The translations under genes and the position numbers were made by a program. DNA of 64,000 bases. It comes from Aporrectodea caliginosa. Its lineage: Eukaryota > Annelida > Clitellata > Crassiclitellata > Lumbricidae. Location: positions 506,001 through 570,000 of the forward strand of contig JACEVL010000045.1 of assembly GCA_020284085.1 (NCBI GenBank). Direction: 5' to 3'. The notes beneath the pieces were generated by a model. The model was not told the origin of the DNA. It ran no database searches and saw only the letters and a program-made list of their open reading frames with translations. This document shows, piece by piece, positions 22,450-33,929 of this stretch (its first letter is position 1; each line of letters opens with the position of its first letter).

Positions 22450-23735
22450 TATTTGACGATAACAAACTGCATGTATACAAATGCATCATCTCTCAGATTC
22501 ATTTTACACAGCCTTTGGACATATAATGGTATTAAAAAAATTAATCAGTGAATAAAAAAAGGGATTACTAGTGGCTGACTGGTTGGGATGTTCTCTTGTA
22601 ACATGAGGTTGTGACTAAGGTTTCCTTGAAATGGTCAGTGCATACGCACTAGTCCTTCAAACATCCAATCCCATAGTAGTGAGTGATTAGTGCTTGCCAT
22701 TTGATGACCATCAGATATCCAACATAATCAAATAAATAAACAATAATGACGATAATAATAATAATAACAGAAATAATAACAATGTAATTACCACCACTGT
22801 TTCGGCTCTGCTTCCATCCGAGGTGCCAAACAGTCAGGCCATTTGACAATGAAACCCTGCTTCCCTGATATGAGTCATAAATCCTATCCCATTTCATAAT
22901 AATAATGGTAATTGCCAATAATAAAACCGACAATGGCCAGCAACAGATGGTCTAGCCAGCATTCAGCATTAAACCAGTGAAGCGCACAGCCAGTACCCGT
23001 CTAACGTCTCTCTTATTCACTTCGGCCAATCACCCGACATATTTTATAGCCCAATAAAAGGTTTTCATGGCTGAAATACTGCCTCTCAACAAACTGCTGG
23101 TGATTCAAGAAACTTACCAGGGTACTGAGCTCTATTGAAGAGAACAAATAAGACAGGAAATGTGTTAAGCTGTTGCATATACTGTTACTGAACAACACAT
23201 TACCGGACAATATATGTATCAAACACAGAAACTATGCAGACTTCAAAGAAGCTTAAGTGGTTATTTGCTTATATCATCTGAAACAAACTGATGAGTACAT
23301 AGCAATTGTCTATAAATTTCCTCAAACGATAATTTTGTCTAGCAGGACAGTACATACAAACTATTATGGTCCAGTAATTGACAATGTGGAATAGAGTTGG
23401 TACACAATTCACTATATAATATACACAGTAGCTTGTGAAATGCAAGATTCCAAGCATAGTTGAGTAATTGGTGACAGAGAGGAGAATTGATAAACAATTG
23501 GTCTGTATACAGCAGTCTGTCAGATTGAAGTATTACTTTAATTCTTATGCTGGATTTAATCAGTAGCAGATCTGGGTGTCTTGTCACACAACATGGAGCA
23601 TTTACTATGAAACATTGCACCACACACAGTATTATATATGTAGAAACCATACACGGATTTGACAGGCACTAGCAGCAGATCTGGGTGTCAGTCAGCCATG
23701 GTATTAAGTGTCAGGGCTTCATTTTCTTAGCCTCC
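22450..23735. other. No gene seen
   Basis: AT-rich, with short ATA runs near 22750. Small open frames lack domains. Confidence 0.5.
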
Positions 23736-24200
23736 CATACTCAATTCAGTTCATTTGCCTGTTTCTTTTATGTCATTCAGGTCCAAACTTAAAACACATT
23801 TCTTTCAACTTGCTTAAGCATCAAAGTCTGGCTTCTGGTTTCTAAGAAACATGTACTAACAAACTCAACCATAAGTAGCCATGCTGTCAACTGTTACAGT
23901 TCACCTACAACCATTTGCCTGTTGTATTGTGGAAATAAACGAACATTCATTCACTCACTCATTCATTCATTCATTCATTCATTTGTTCGTTCACTCACTC
24001 ACTCACTCAACCACCCACCCACCCACCCACCCATCCATCCATCCATCCATCCATCCATCCATCCATCCATTCATTCATTCATTGGCTTCATCAATGGATT
24101 GTGATTTCTTACTGCAATTTCACTGGAAGCTACCATCGACTGATGTCTTGAACATTATGATTAAAGGTGCTATAGAAGCCATTAGATTAGATTAGATCAG
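23736..24200 (+). mobile_element. LINE 3' end remnants around a (CATT/CACC/CATC)n array
   Basis: One frame at 23770-23815 reads FRSKLKTHFFQLA then stop, like the extreme C-terminus of LINE polymerases. A tetranucleotide array occupies 23945-24085. It is followed by GGTGCTATAGAAGCC and an (ATTAG)n tail at 24180-24198, a LINE-like 3' tail also seen inverted at 31245-31270. Confidence 0.45.
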
Positions 24201-25775
24201 TTAAGAGTAGGTGGCCAGTCCTCTCGCTCACCACCTGATCTTCCAACCAACAGTGAATGGTCATTATTATCATTTCTGTATTTGAATTCAATAGGGGCAC
24301 AAATGAAATAGAAATCTCAAAATAACTTTCTGCCTAAGCAAAGATCTTTCTGCTTAAGCATTCTAAGCAAAAGACTACCACACAACCCAAAATAAAAAAA
24401 AGCAGTATTTAAATCAGCTAAGACAAAAACATAATAAGAATGAAGCCATTTATTTTTTGGAGTATGGTGTCTGATCCACCATAACCACACGTGTCATGTA
24501 TCAGCCACTCTCATTATACTAATACAAGGTCACAGCAAAATTCTAAATTCACAAAAGTTCACCCAGATAATGCCAGGATATAGCACAGAAACAGTACTGC
24601 CGAGTTCTGATTGCTATGGAAAACAGTGGGAAGCTTGATCCCGGGAGGTACCATTTATAAACCGACCACTACCGGAATGACAGGTAATGGAGTCATTTAT
24701 TGCACAGTCCTCAGAGGGAGCAATGCATTCTCGTTTAACTGATTTCCGCCCTATGTCACAAGCCCAACATCAACTTCAAGATATAGCTAGAGCCGGGAGG
24801 AGGATTCCCCAACCATGCACCCACTCCCGTTACCCAGACTGCGCCGTGTATTTGGTATTTGTTCAGCTTTACGACACGCTGGGGAGAAAATCAATTTTCC
24901 GAATGGGGCACGTGGACAGACATCAAGGGGGCCCCTGAATGCAAAAACACTAAATAACCAACACGCCTCATAACACCAGCATATTCGGTTTGCTTGATCG
25001 AGGTACGATCCGGAGAGCGATCATTGTGGTTACAACTAAATCCGTATTGATCACAAACTGTTCCATGCGTGTGATCCGCCGCAATGCCAGGGCCAAGTTG
25101 CTTGCCCGGCCATCAGACTATTATGGCGCTGGACACTTAGCACAGCAGATCAATACCCAATAGTGGCAAAACGGGATAGCATTGTAAATTCTGCGTTGGA
25201 AAGTAAGTGGCATGGAAAGCGGATAAATTGGAAGGAAGGCATTTTCCAGTTGCAATTCACGTTCTAAAATGATCAGTTCGAGGGTAACAGAAAATGATGG
25301 TGAAAATCTGTATGAAAATATCTCTTTATAGCCACACTCCTCTCTAGCTGCATTCTACACAAGCCGATTTTAAGCTAATATTATTATTATTATTTAATAA
25401 ATTTGTAACGTGCGCAAGGTCACACCGAAACGTGAATCTGAGGCGTGGATAGTCATAATAAGCGTATACATATGTGTCTGGCAATTTATGTAGTGCCTTT
25501 CAAGAACAACACAAATGTGCTAAAGCATGGCTGTATGATCACAATGAGGATTTTTATTAATGATCAAATATCTAATCATGTGATTAATAAATGACATTTC
25601 ATATCATTCAGCTTCCATCAGTCCAACATCAATTTTCTTCACAAAACTAATATCTTTAGGAAAATGACTGACATGGAGTCAAATGGTGATGTAATAAAAG
25701 GAGACATGCTGAAATGGCTTTTACAAATAGAGATGATTTGATCTGAATGATTTGATGAAGATGTGCAATTTAGTG
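24201..25775. other. No gene seen
   Basis: No recognisable domain; the open frame at 24687-24938 has no splice-site support or family match. Confidence 0.45.
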
Positions 25776-25779
25776 GATG

Positions 25780-25945
25780 GCTGGTGACAAAGACATCCAG
25801 GATCTAGGCAGAAGAGGAAATTCAGGGAGGCACTGGAAAATGACACCGAGGTCCATAAGAAGGATCTGAAAGCAAGCCAAAGCAACCTATGTAAACCTGA
25901 AAATGGTAGCAAAGTCCACACTGTGTTACTGGACATGTAAAACCA
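25780..25945 (+). mobile_element. Possible LINE ORF2 C-terminal remnant
   Basis: The frame HPGSRQKRKFREALENDTE then VHKKDLKASQ resembles the GxxKxRFKDxLKxxLK segment near the C-terminus of some LINE polymerases. The match is weak and short. Confidence 0.3.
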
Positions 25946-27939
25946 TAACAAAGAAAAACTCATTCATGCTGAAGTGGCCATAACATCACTGACATTGATT
26001 ATCACCCATGTATAGAGAAGTGGACCATTTCGATCAGTCAACAAAGGCATGTCTTACTACCAAGGGCATCTCTATACACCCTGTTTATCAGTGGTTAATA
26101 CCGATTACCAACTGCATAAACTGTTACCCTTAATTGGCAACACAAAATGTGCAACTGCTACAAGTCAGAACAGATCGGATCAGTTGAAGCTGCCTGTTAA
26201 AGCATTTCTAAGACTCTTTGTTTCCCATGGCTTGGCTGTTCTTCCTACCATTGTGTATTCCCTTCAGGCAATGACACAAGACAATGTTGACTAATAGCAA
26301 ACCCATTAACTCTATTAAAAGCTATGGATCTGTCATGATAATTGTAGGCCTCTGACGCAGAACATATGTAGCAGCTTAAAAAACTGCAATTATATTTGGA
26401 CGGATATAGCAGGAGGCAATTAAAACCACAGACAGTAAAAATTGGACAAATATTGGTTGATTACCTCTATTTCGTCGATAATGAAGTTGATTTAACATCT
26501 TAACAATTCTTACATACAGATTTAAGGCACAGTAATTCACAAATGTTACTTTGCTGTTTTATTTATTATGTACAGTTTTAAACATGGAGTACAGCTTAAT
26601 GTGAACAGTGTTGATTTGAGCCTCCATAAAGATGGTTACTGTGTAGGAACCTTAAGCAAGTCTTTCACCCACAGTTGCTCAAAGCCATCGAATGATAAAT
26701 GGGGAAATAAAACAGCTATCATAAACCCAGAACAAAGAGATTAATGTTCACAATCCACATCTGACTGTGTTAAATCATTGTATGGTGGACATAAATTTAA
26801 TTGCATCTTAAATTACCTAATTAGTTCATTGTTAATGTAACAACTTACTGCTTCACCTAAAACTGGTCTATAAAATATTACTTATTAATGTTTCAACAAA
26901 ACGTCTTTCAATGCTTTATAGAACTGTACAGATAAGATATAAAATATAATTACTGGCCTAGTTTAATATTTCAACCTTCAGTTTTAATCAAATGCAGTTA
27001 ATTCGAGTTTCTATTACACATTCAGTCAATACAAAATAATTGTCCTGTTGGTAAATATTTGGCAAAACAATAATGCTCAAACAAAGAGGAGTTAATCGTT
27101 TAACCAAAACAAGTTTGTAAATTGCCTAAACATACATGTATAAGTGCAATGCTTCATCCACACACAAATCATTATTTCATATTAAAATCTGTACATTATC
27201 ATTGTCCACTTATAGATCTCACTGGTCTCAGCCAAATTTTATTCGGAAAGAATGCGTACTTTTATTGGGTTTTAAGCCATTTGCTTTCAAATGTCTCATC
27301 TATTCATGGATATATAATATATTGCGTCCAAGTCCACTTCTGTGATGCTTGTCAAGTCAACCGCGTGGAATTTTCTCGTTTTGGATGATTTTAATAATGC
27401 CTACAATAATCACTGCGTGGCAGCCGCCATTTGGTTGGTAACAACTAAAAACAGTCCGGAACTTCCACATGCTTCTCCTATCATCCTATGAACTGGACTG
27501 TAAAGCTTCTAACAACACAACATCTGTTGCCATGAATATCGCGGAGGCAGTCTTATCGGACACTAAACTTCGAATATGTAGACTCTGAATCGTCGGCTAC
27601 CAATAAACTCACCATTCTTCGAACATTTCACATTTTGAAGTGAGCGTCAGAAGCGCTCATAGTAGCTGCTTATAGCTGATTGGCCGTTTTGGGCTTTCCT
27701 GTTCCAACAACAGTAATATTTAATATCAACTCTCTGTTTTTAAATGTGACGTTTTGACTTGCATTATTAAAAGCCTACTTACTTACTAACTTAATAAACC
27801 ACTAGTTGAAGCAGTGTGCTTCAAGGACTTGCACAATGAACTCAAACAAACTAATTGAACACCTCTGATTAGCTTCTCATTAACAATACATACCTAATAA
27901 TAATTACACAGTACCCATCATAAACTCCACCAGTTTCTA
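25946..27939. other. No gene seen
   Basis: AT-rich sequence. CpG rises slightly at 27400-27600, but no exon with a recognisable protein was found. Confidence 0.45.
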
Positions 27940-28030
27940 CTCTGGCAGTGCCAGTCCCAAGCCTGTATAAAGGAGGAGGGCGACGCTAATGGTCTTTGTT
28001 ACCACACAGTGGTCGTTAAACAGTAAAGAA
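27940..28030 (-). repeat. Dispersed repeat, family E
   Basis: It contains GGCAGTGCCAGTCCCAAGCC, TATAAAGGAGGAGGGCGACG and ACCACACAGTGGTCGTTAAA. This copy shows the unexpanded form of the GGAGGAGG site. Confidence 0.65.
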
Positions 28031-28772
28031 GCAAGCAGTACCCATCTCAGGGCAGGCTTCAGACTGAACCCTAAACAGTGTGTTAAGAGTCATGCACTTA
28101 ACCAATCAGTCACCACTATACATATTGACAAAACACATGTTACTGCAAAGAACTGCAACCCTCAATAGCCGCTCTTGAAGCACAGTGAACTCACAGACCT
28201 CTACACAGGGAAATTATCATCTGCTAAGAACAGGATGCACATGAACACTAAAACTGTCACATAAATAAAGAGCAGCCTAAAACCAGAAGTCCTCCTATGA
28301 CAGGTCTTCATCTTGTAAGCTTGAATGTACAGCTTCAAAAGAATACAGGGCAAGTCACACGCACTTGGTGACCAGCAGCACATCTACGCCCCTCGCTAGT
28401 CACCGACAACATATCCCACTCACGAAACCTAATCCAGTTAAAACATTTAATACCTCTTGGCAAATATCCGTCTGCTTTTTGCAGACACACATATGACACA
28501 TGGCATTCCACACAGAGGATCTATTCAGTCACCAAACCGAATAATTAAGTCCAGGTCATTTGCATTCCAAGGCCAGTGTCCATAAAGGTTCATTCAGTAT
28601 CCATTCCATTTATGCACAGGGTATGCTGATTAAACAAAAACATTCATCATTCTTTAATATTGTTACTATTGTTACTACGACTATTATTCCTACTCCCACA
28701 ACTGTATTTAGTTACATTAACTTGCGATTCATAAATCTTCTTTTAATAATAATAATTACTTTAATAATATTT

Positions 28773-28848
<76 letters not shown>

Positions 28849-29635
28849 CTTCTATAGTGCCATTATCATAATACCCAAGACATCAATCAATGGAGGCCTC
28901 AAATGAAATTGCAATCAGAAATCATAACCCATTGGAGAAGCCAGGTTGAAATCCGAAAGATCAGAAAAACCAGAAGCCAGACTATGGTGGGTATAAGCAA
29001 GTTGAAATAGGTAAATCTAAAGTTAGACTGTACAAGTACCAGTGCGACCACTCGCTATTTTCTGAAATCCCAAGCTCTTTCCAGAAAAATCCCAAGTGTA
29101 CCAAAAAATCCCAAGTTACTGAAAACGAAAAAATTGTGATGAGCCTATGAAATGCGTGTTGACAATCACAATTAATACAAAATGCCTAGCTAAGAACTGG
29201 CAAAGACAATAACAATAATAATCTAATAAATTGAATTACTTCAAGTTACCAGTGTTATAATAACTGAGACATCAATCAATGGTGGCTTCTAAAATGAATC
29301 GCTGCAATCAGAAATCATAACCGACTGGAGAAGCCAGGTTGAAATCCGAAAGATCAGAAAAACCATAAGCCAGACTTGGGTCGGTATCCCAAGTTGAAAT
29401 AGGAAAATCCCAGGAGTTAGACTGTACAACAATTAGCCTATAAGTATGCAAACAATCACACAGGCAGCACAACTCAAAAGCAAAAATTAACTGAAAATTG
29501 CACGTTTTCGAAAGAGACAAACTTATGATCCACGCATTTCATAAAGTAACTCCAATATGCCTATAACTGTTTACAAATTAATTTCCAATTCTCACCGTCT
29601 GCTATTTTAGATCAGAGTTCGCAGAAGAAAAAGAA
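28031..29635. other. No gene seen; (AAT)n at 28774-28846 and a local duplication
   Basis: The segment GACATCAATCAATGGAGGCC to GGTTGAAATCCGAAAGATCA at 28870-28965 recurs at 29265-29355 with few changes, giving a direct duplication about 390 bp apart. The (AAT)n tract gives a poly-Ile frame that is not coding. Confidence 0.5.
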
Positions 29636-29639
29636 GAAG

Positions 29640-29890
29640 ATGAGCAGTCCCTTAAGCTACCCTGATGCAGCCATGGGTATGAAGTGTTAGCGACTTTGTT
29701 TTCTTACCCTCTCACCAATGTCAACATCTCATCTTCCCACTGACAGTGCATGGTCAGTGCACTCATTATAGCTGCATTGGCTAGGGGGTGCTGGTGGAGC
29801 AGAAATCTTGAACCAAATATCTGCTCTGGTGGGGATTTGAACCTCTCAATTGACAGTCCAGCACACTAACCACTACACCATTGAATGCCC
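29640..29890 (-). mobile_element. tRNA-derived SINE, family C
   Basis: On the minus strand it starts CAATGGTGTAGTGGTTAGTG (box A) and GAGAGGTTCAAATCCCC (box B). A body with ATTTCTGCTCCACCAGCACC follows, and it ends near TTCTTCTTTTTCTTCTG. A related copy lies at 53816-54060. Confidence 0.7.
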
Positions 29891-30745
29891 CCAAAAGATC
29901 ACAGAATTTAACCAAAAGCAAAGAATCAACTCATTATCCACTGTCACCTTTGTTTTTCAGTCTTTACAAAGCATCATTGAGATCAAGAGATGTTTTATAA
30001 AAACTGTTTCATCACCATATGCACGGACTGACAGACTTTGCAGTACCTCAAATGCTACAGAGCTAAAAAGCGTAACGAAATCTATCCATTGAAGAAAAAT
30101 GCCATTAAATTCTATATTTACCAAATACATCTAGTGAATTATGATTGTGGACTATACAGCGTATACAGAGTTTCATTTCAATGCAGCCATGGTTTAATGC
30201 CTAGTGATTAATGACAGTGCTCCAGAAGTCCTCTAAATACATAATTCTTCTAAGTGATTAGTTAAGTCACATATCTTACTGTAAAAGCATATAAATTTAC
30301 TGGTGGACTTCTTTATGAATGAGTTGCAAAGGGTTAAAAAACGGAATCCACAGGTGTTGCCATTCTGGAATCACTCAACCAAAGAATTTCTAACTGAATC
30401 TGGAATCGAAACTCACATGTCGCCCCAGTTGAAAGATTGGAGGGTTCACGAAGCCCCTCTGTGGCCACTCGGCTGCCACAATCTGTCCCTACCGATAACT
30501 GGTTTAAGTTTTACATCAAGCTTCACTCAAACTCACAGATCTCCAGTAATTTTCTCCGCAGCAAACTTGCATAAACAGGATGATTGCTCCAACACAACTA
30601 GACCCGTGTAATTAAATGGCGTATGGTAACAGAACTAGGCAAGTTTATAGAATCGGGGGCTGAAGGATATAGTGTGTAAGTTTACTGGCGTCGTGAGTGT
30701 TGGTTAGGGTCAGGTTATTATTCGAGAGTGTCGGTTAGGGTCAGG
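29891..30745. other. No gene seen; telomere-like GGTTAGGGTCAGG motifs at 30704-30755
   Basis: The open frame at 30303-30611 has no recognised domain. TGGCGTCGTGAGTGTTGGTT and GGGTCAGG at 30688-30715 match the inverted internal repeat of the TIR element at 47942-48184, so this is probably a relic of that family. Confidence 0.45.
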
Positions 30746-30749
30746 GTTA

Positions 30750-31227
30750 GGGTTATCCCGTAGTTTAGGTTGCTAAATTATTTGAATGTCTTCAATGCCG
30801 TACTTCACGATGGTAAGTAAGCAGTCTACCTATGTCCATGATAACTATCATCAATCCCTCTTCCATTTCACAAGAATTTTTTAATCAATCCAGCTTCCAT
30901 TTCATGAAAAAAATGACCCAACTTCTATTTAACGAAAGAATATTTTCCATCAATGGAACTTTTATTTAGGCAAAGAACTATACTCATGAGTCCAGCTTCC
31001 ACTTACGAAACAATTATTTTCTTCAATCCAGCTTCTATTGCATCAAAAACTTAGTTTCATCAATCCAGCTTCTACTTACAGTTAAAATTATTTCCACCAA
31101 TCCAACTTCTATTTAAATACACAAATGGTTTCATCAATCCCACTTTCATTTAGGTTAGCCAATTTTTTCATCAATTCAGCTTGTGGTAATTTGACGATGT
31201 CAAATTATTTAGCAACCGTGACGGGTT
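30750..31227. mobile_element. Non-autonomous element carrying a 37-bp repeat array
   Basis: The left flank TAGGTTGCTAAATTATTTGA (30770) and the right flank TCAAATTATTTAGCAACCGT (31199) are inverted copies, with CCCGT further out on both sides. Between them lie ten diverged units of a repeat whose core is TCAATCCAGCTTCTATTTA. Core starts are at about 30851, 30885, 30913, 30950, 30987, 31023, 31060, 31097, 31134 and 31171, a period of 36-37 bp with two short units. No coding frame. Confidence 0.65.
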
Positions 31228-31244
31228 TACCAGGGTTAGGGCAG

Positions 31245-31500
31245 TTTCTAATCTAATCTAATCTAATCTGAACATTTGTAAAAGAAATAACCTACTCACA
31301 GCAGAGCTATTCAGAAGCGCTCTCAACATGACAGGCACTCTAACTCAGAGATCTCCAGTAAAGGTCTTTAACTTGCATAGAGATGCCAGTGAAATACACT
31401 CCAGACCCTGCTACGAATTGCGTATGGGGAAGGTCATTCCATATCGATGGACCCACTACAGCGAAAGCCCGATGCTGGGTTAATGAGGTTCGCGACCGAG
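31245..31500 (-). mobile_element. LINE reverse transcriptase C-terminus with (ATTAG)n tail
   Basis: The minus-strand frame reads RSRTSLTQHRAFAVVGPSIW, then NDLPHTQF. This matches the RSFSVVGPxLWNxLP signature at the end of CR1/L2/Jockey polymerases. The (AGATT)n tract at 31248-31269 is the 3' tail on this strand. Confidence 0.72.
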
Positions 31501-31860
31501 GTACGAAAAGATCAAGCCGGTCAGCAGGTCAGCAGAACGAAGAGGGCGAGAAGAACGTGCAGATAGTTGGGCGAGAAGAACGTCGGTTAGGGTCAGGGTT
31601 AGGGTTAGTTTCGTCATTAGAAAACCTGGTACCGTCCGGCGTCCGCGCAGCATGCCCAAAGATACTGTATTGTTCTTCAGCCCACGACACTCTAAGCTTG
31701 CCAACAGAACTACACCACAAAACCAAAACGCCGCCTATACACGCAACCAAACATGATTATGGTCAAGTGCCTCGCGATAACGTTTACGGCTGAGGCAAGG
31801 GGCCCGACGGGGGTGAGTGCTAACGCCGGCTTCGCCTCCGCAAAGACTTACGAATAACTT
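31501..31860. other. No clear gene; telomere-like TTAGGG motif at 31585-31610
   Basis: GGTTAGGGTCAGGGTTAGGG lies inside an open frame without a known domain. The segment TGCCCAAAGATACTGTATTG and CTTCAGCCCACGACACT at 31652-31692 recurs at 37557-37595, so part of this is dispersed repeat. Confidence 0.4.
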
Positions 31861-31963
31861 ACACGAATCAGCAACAGAATTCCAGGTTGATATCTTCCGA
31901 ATTACGCAGGCCAGTCATGGCCTGTGAAATAAAATCCAGCAGCTTGAACGCTTTCCAACTCAC

Positions 31964-32056
31964 TTTTTTCCAGTCAATTAATTTGTGAATTATTGGACGA
32001 CGACCACAACACCCGTAAACGATCAGCGTCTCACCGTTGTCACTCTCCTCCAGCAT
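31964..32056 (-). CDS. Possible small first exon divergent to the THAP exon
   Basis: The minus-strand frame from ATG 32056 encodes 31 residues starting MLEESDNGETLIVYGCCGRR and ends in DWKK, followed immediately by a consensus donor GTGAGT. It faces the THAP exon head to head across about 135 bp that contain a CACGTG box, as a bidirectional promoter would. I recognise no family. The support is the start, the donor and the position only. Confidence 0.25.
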
Positions 32057-32152
32057 AGACTACATATCTCTTGAAGATGCGGACGAACACTGATGCGTCG
32101 TTCAACTACTTACTGCCACTGCCATCTAGCAATAGGAGCGTTTACTCTGGAT

Positions 32153-32158
32153 CACGTG
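32153..32158. promoter_or_regulatory. CACGTG E-box upstream of the THAP exon
   Basis: A TCACGTGA palindrome lies 34 bp upstream of the THAP start codon, between it and the divergent candidate exon. This is the preferred site of bHLH-ZIP factors of the USF/TFE/MYC type. Its role here is inference from position. Confidence 0.35.
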
Positions 32159-32191
32159 ACAATGTTTACGTAAGTCAAAACAGATTTTAAA

Positions 32192-32331
32192 ATGCCGTCG
32201 ACTTGTATGAAAGATTGTACGAACAGACATAAAAACGATGAAGAAATTAAATTTTATCGGTTTCCTCCTGGACGAAAGCGAGAGGAGAAGTTGTGTCACA
32301 AATGGGTTACAGCAGTAAATCGCAAGGAATG
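32192..32331 (+). CDS. THAP-type zinc-finger domain, first exon (partial)
   Basis: The frame starts at ATG 32192 and reads MPSTCMKDCTNRHKNDEEIK, then FYRFPPG and KLCHKWVTAVNRKEW. This matches the N-terminal half of a THAP DNA-binding domain: Met, two zinc-binding Cys, TNR, the (F/Y)xRFP motif and the conserved W...A..R..W. The second zinc pair (CxxHF) is missing. The frame hits TGA just after the last Trp, but a possible donor (ATG|GTGACC) sits there, so the domain may continue in another exon. An (AAT)n tail of a SINE begins 10 bp later and no CxxHF exon was found downstream, so the gene may be broken. THAP domains occur in host transcription factors and in P-element-like transposases; which applies here is not decidable. 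Confidence 0.68.
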
Positions 32332-32337
32332 GTGACC

Positions 32338-32371
<34 letters not shown>

Positions 32372-32690
32372 CCTTTCTTTAATAAGCGCCTGACAAACGC
32401 ACTGCCTGTACTTTTACGAAAACAATATGCTAATTTCGAACAACTATGCCAGAGTGCCGACACCTGCAATACTTCGGCGCTAATAGCAGCCTAGACCATA
32501 GAGGTACCGACGGGTTCGAAGCCCTCGGTCTCTGTGGCGGATATGTTTCAAGGCTGCTACCTGCGCCGTTGTATTCATTCGGTCGCCATTCTGTTGCGAT
32601 TTACTGCTGTAAATTGCATGGCCCGGCTGCGATACTTCCGCGAAAACAATCCTAAGTTTCGAACAACTATGCCAGAGTGCTGACAATCAC
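32338..32690. mobile_element. Inverted pair of family D SINE pieces inside a duplicated 50-bp segment
   Basis: At 32338-32400 an (AAT)n tail leads into the 3' end of family D on the minus strand (TTAATAAGCGCCTGACAAAC). At 32500-32575 the family D head and body lie on the plus strand (GAGGTACCGACGGGTTCGAA, GGCTGCTACCTGCGCCGTTG). ACGAAAACAATATGCTAATT through CAACTATGCCAGAGTGC at 32416-32456 recurs as CGAAAACAATCCTAAGTTTC and on at 32640-32680. It sits directly after the THAP exon. Confidence 0.55.
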
Positions 32691-33185
32691 TCTTCGATGC
32701 TGTTCGTGCAGATCCAGGCCATGTTACGACTTACGAGCCTACCACTGGTGACTCTTCTAACGAGCAACGTTAGCCATCTGACAAATATTCTGTACAAGCA
32801 CGACAGACTTTTAGTTGTTTCAGACAGTCTGGCGCGTAAAACAATTATTATTAGCCTATTAGGATGATTCTATTCGTGATTGTATACTTCATAATATACA
32901 CCAAAGTGCGGTTAGCAATATTATTGTTTCAGTAAATGATATACTTACTTACTTTAAGTTACTGCGCTATAAAGTGTGTCACATGACGAAAATCACCGAA
33001 GGCTCCTGATTGGCTGCCTTGCTGATAGCGGAAGTAAACAAGAAGGGATTTAAATTTGAGATCATATCAGTTGAGCGAAAACTGTTACTCTGTAAAGGTC
33101 AGTTGGAATAAGTTGTTGCTTTCTTAATAAAACGAAAGTTAAGTTAAAAGGAAATAACTTTGTGCTGATTCTTTATTTGACTGGA
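32691..33185. other. No gene seen
   Basis: No CxxHF continuation of the THAP domain was found here. The sequence from 32990 to 33150 has an AATAAAA and no open frame. Confidence 0.4.
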
Positions 33186-33189
33186 GAAA

Positions 33190-33236
33190 GTAGTAGTAGT
33201 AGTAGTAATAATAATAATAATAATAATTATAATAAT
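33190..33236. repeat. (AGT)n/(AAT)n microsatellite
   Basis: GTAGTAGTAGTAGTAATAAT followed by AATAATAATTATAATAATA. Confidence 0.9.
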
Positions 33237-33379
33237 AACGACAATTTTTATGGCGCCATAACACAACCATGCCGTTAGAAGCCGTTACAAGGGCGGTAGA
33301 GGTCCGGATTTACTAAGTTGCTGCGAATGTCACCAAATTTTACCCGATGTTACCTCGCACAGAGAATAGTCAGACGCGT

Positions 33380-33645
33380 AGGTAAAACCGTAGTTTACGT
33401 TGCCGAATTATTTTAATGCGGTAAACTTGCGCTTTAGGGGTCCCGAATAATAACACCAGGGGCGGCGCAGTTTTTAGTTGTGGGGGGTCCACGAAAATGA
33501 AATTAACTTGCGAGGCACTGCGAGCGCCGAAGGCGCGAAGCTGCCCACGATTAGGGGGTCTGGGGGGAGCGTCGTAAGCCCCCAGCGGGGTTGGGGCGGA
33601 GCCCCAGCCGCCAACGCTTTTTGGAGTATAATGTTGCCATAGGCC
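33380..33645. mobile_element. Nested transposon ends: partial GGTAAACTTGCGC element and GC-rich repeat
   Basis: AACCGTAGTTTACGTTGCCG at 33388 resembles the flank of the 30750-31227 element. It is followed at 33419 by GGTAAACTTGCGCTTTAGGG, the terminal repeat of the element at 47942-48184. A GC-rich unit starts CAGGGGCGGCGCAG at 33457 and contains GGGGGTCTGGGGGGAGCG and GGGCGGAGCCCC, typical of an invasive DNA-element end. The minus-strand frame across it is not a host gene. Confidence 0.5.
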
Positions 33646-33929
33646 TATGGAGCTCATTTCAGCCACTCTGAACTAAACATTTATAGCTTAAAAATGAACT
33701 TGATTTGGTTACAAAGTCATGACAAACAAGGCTGTCCAGCGAAACCAGACCCCCAGTTTCATTACAGTAACTATGTCTGATTTACACCGATAATCTGAAC
33801 GATTGTTGGACGGTCCGGAACCTGGACGCCCCGGCCAGCGCCGTATAACACCCATGTTGACGGGGAGTATGTATGACAAGAGATCACACATTGAAGTGAA
33901 TTTAATTATTTCAATGATTTTCATTATAA

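Noticed and set aside
30700..30760. Telomere or interstitial telomeric array (TTAGGG)
   Set aside because: Only two or three scattered motifs, with flanks matching the inner repeat of the TIR element at 47942-48184.
30851..31187. CRISPR array
   Set aside because: The host is an animal, the cores are degenerate, spacers are 15-18 bp and AT-rich, and no cas genes exist nearby. An element-borne tandem repeat fits better.
33370..33666. 98-residue minus-strand frame as a gene
   Set aside because: It lies across GC-rich transposon-end sequence (GGGGGTCTGGGGGG and GGGCGGAGCCCC) typical of dispersed repeats.
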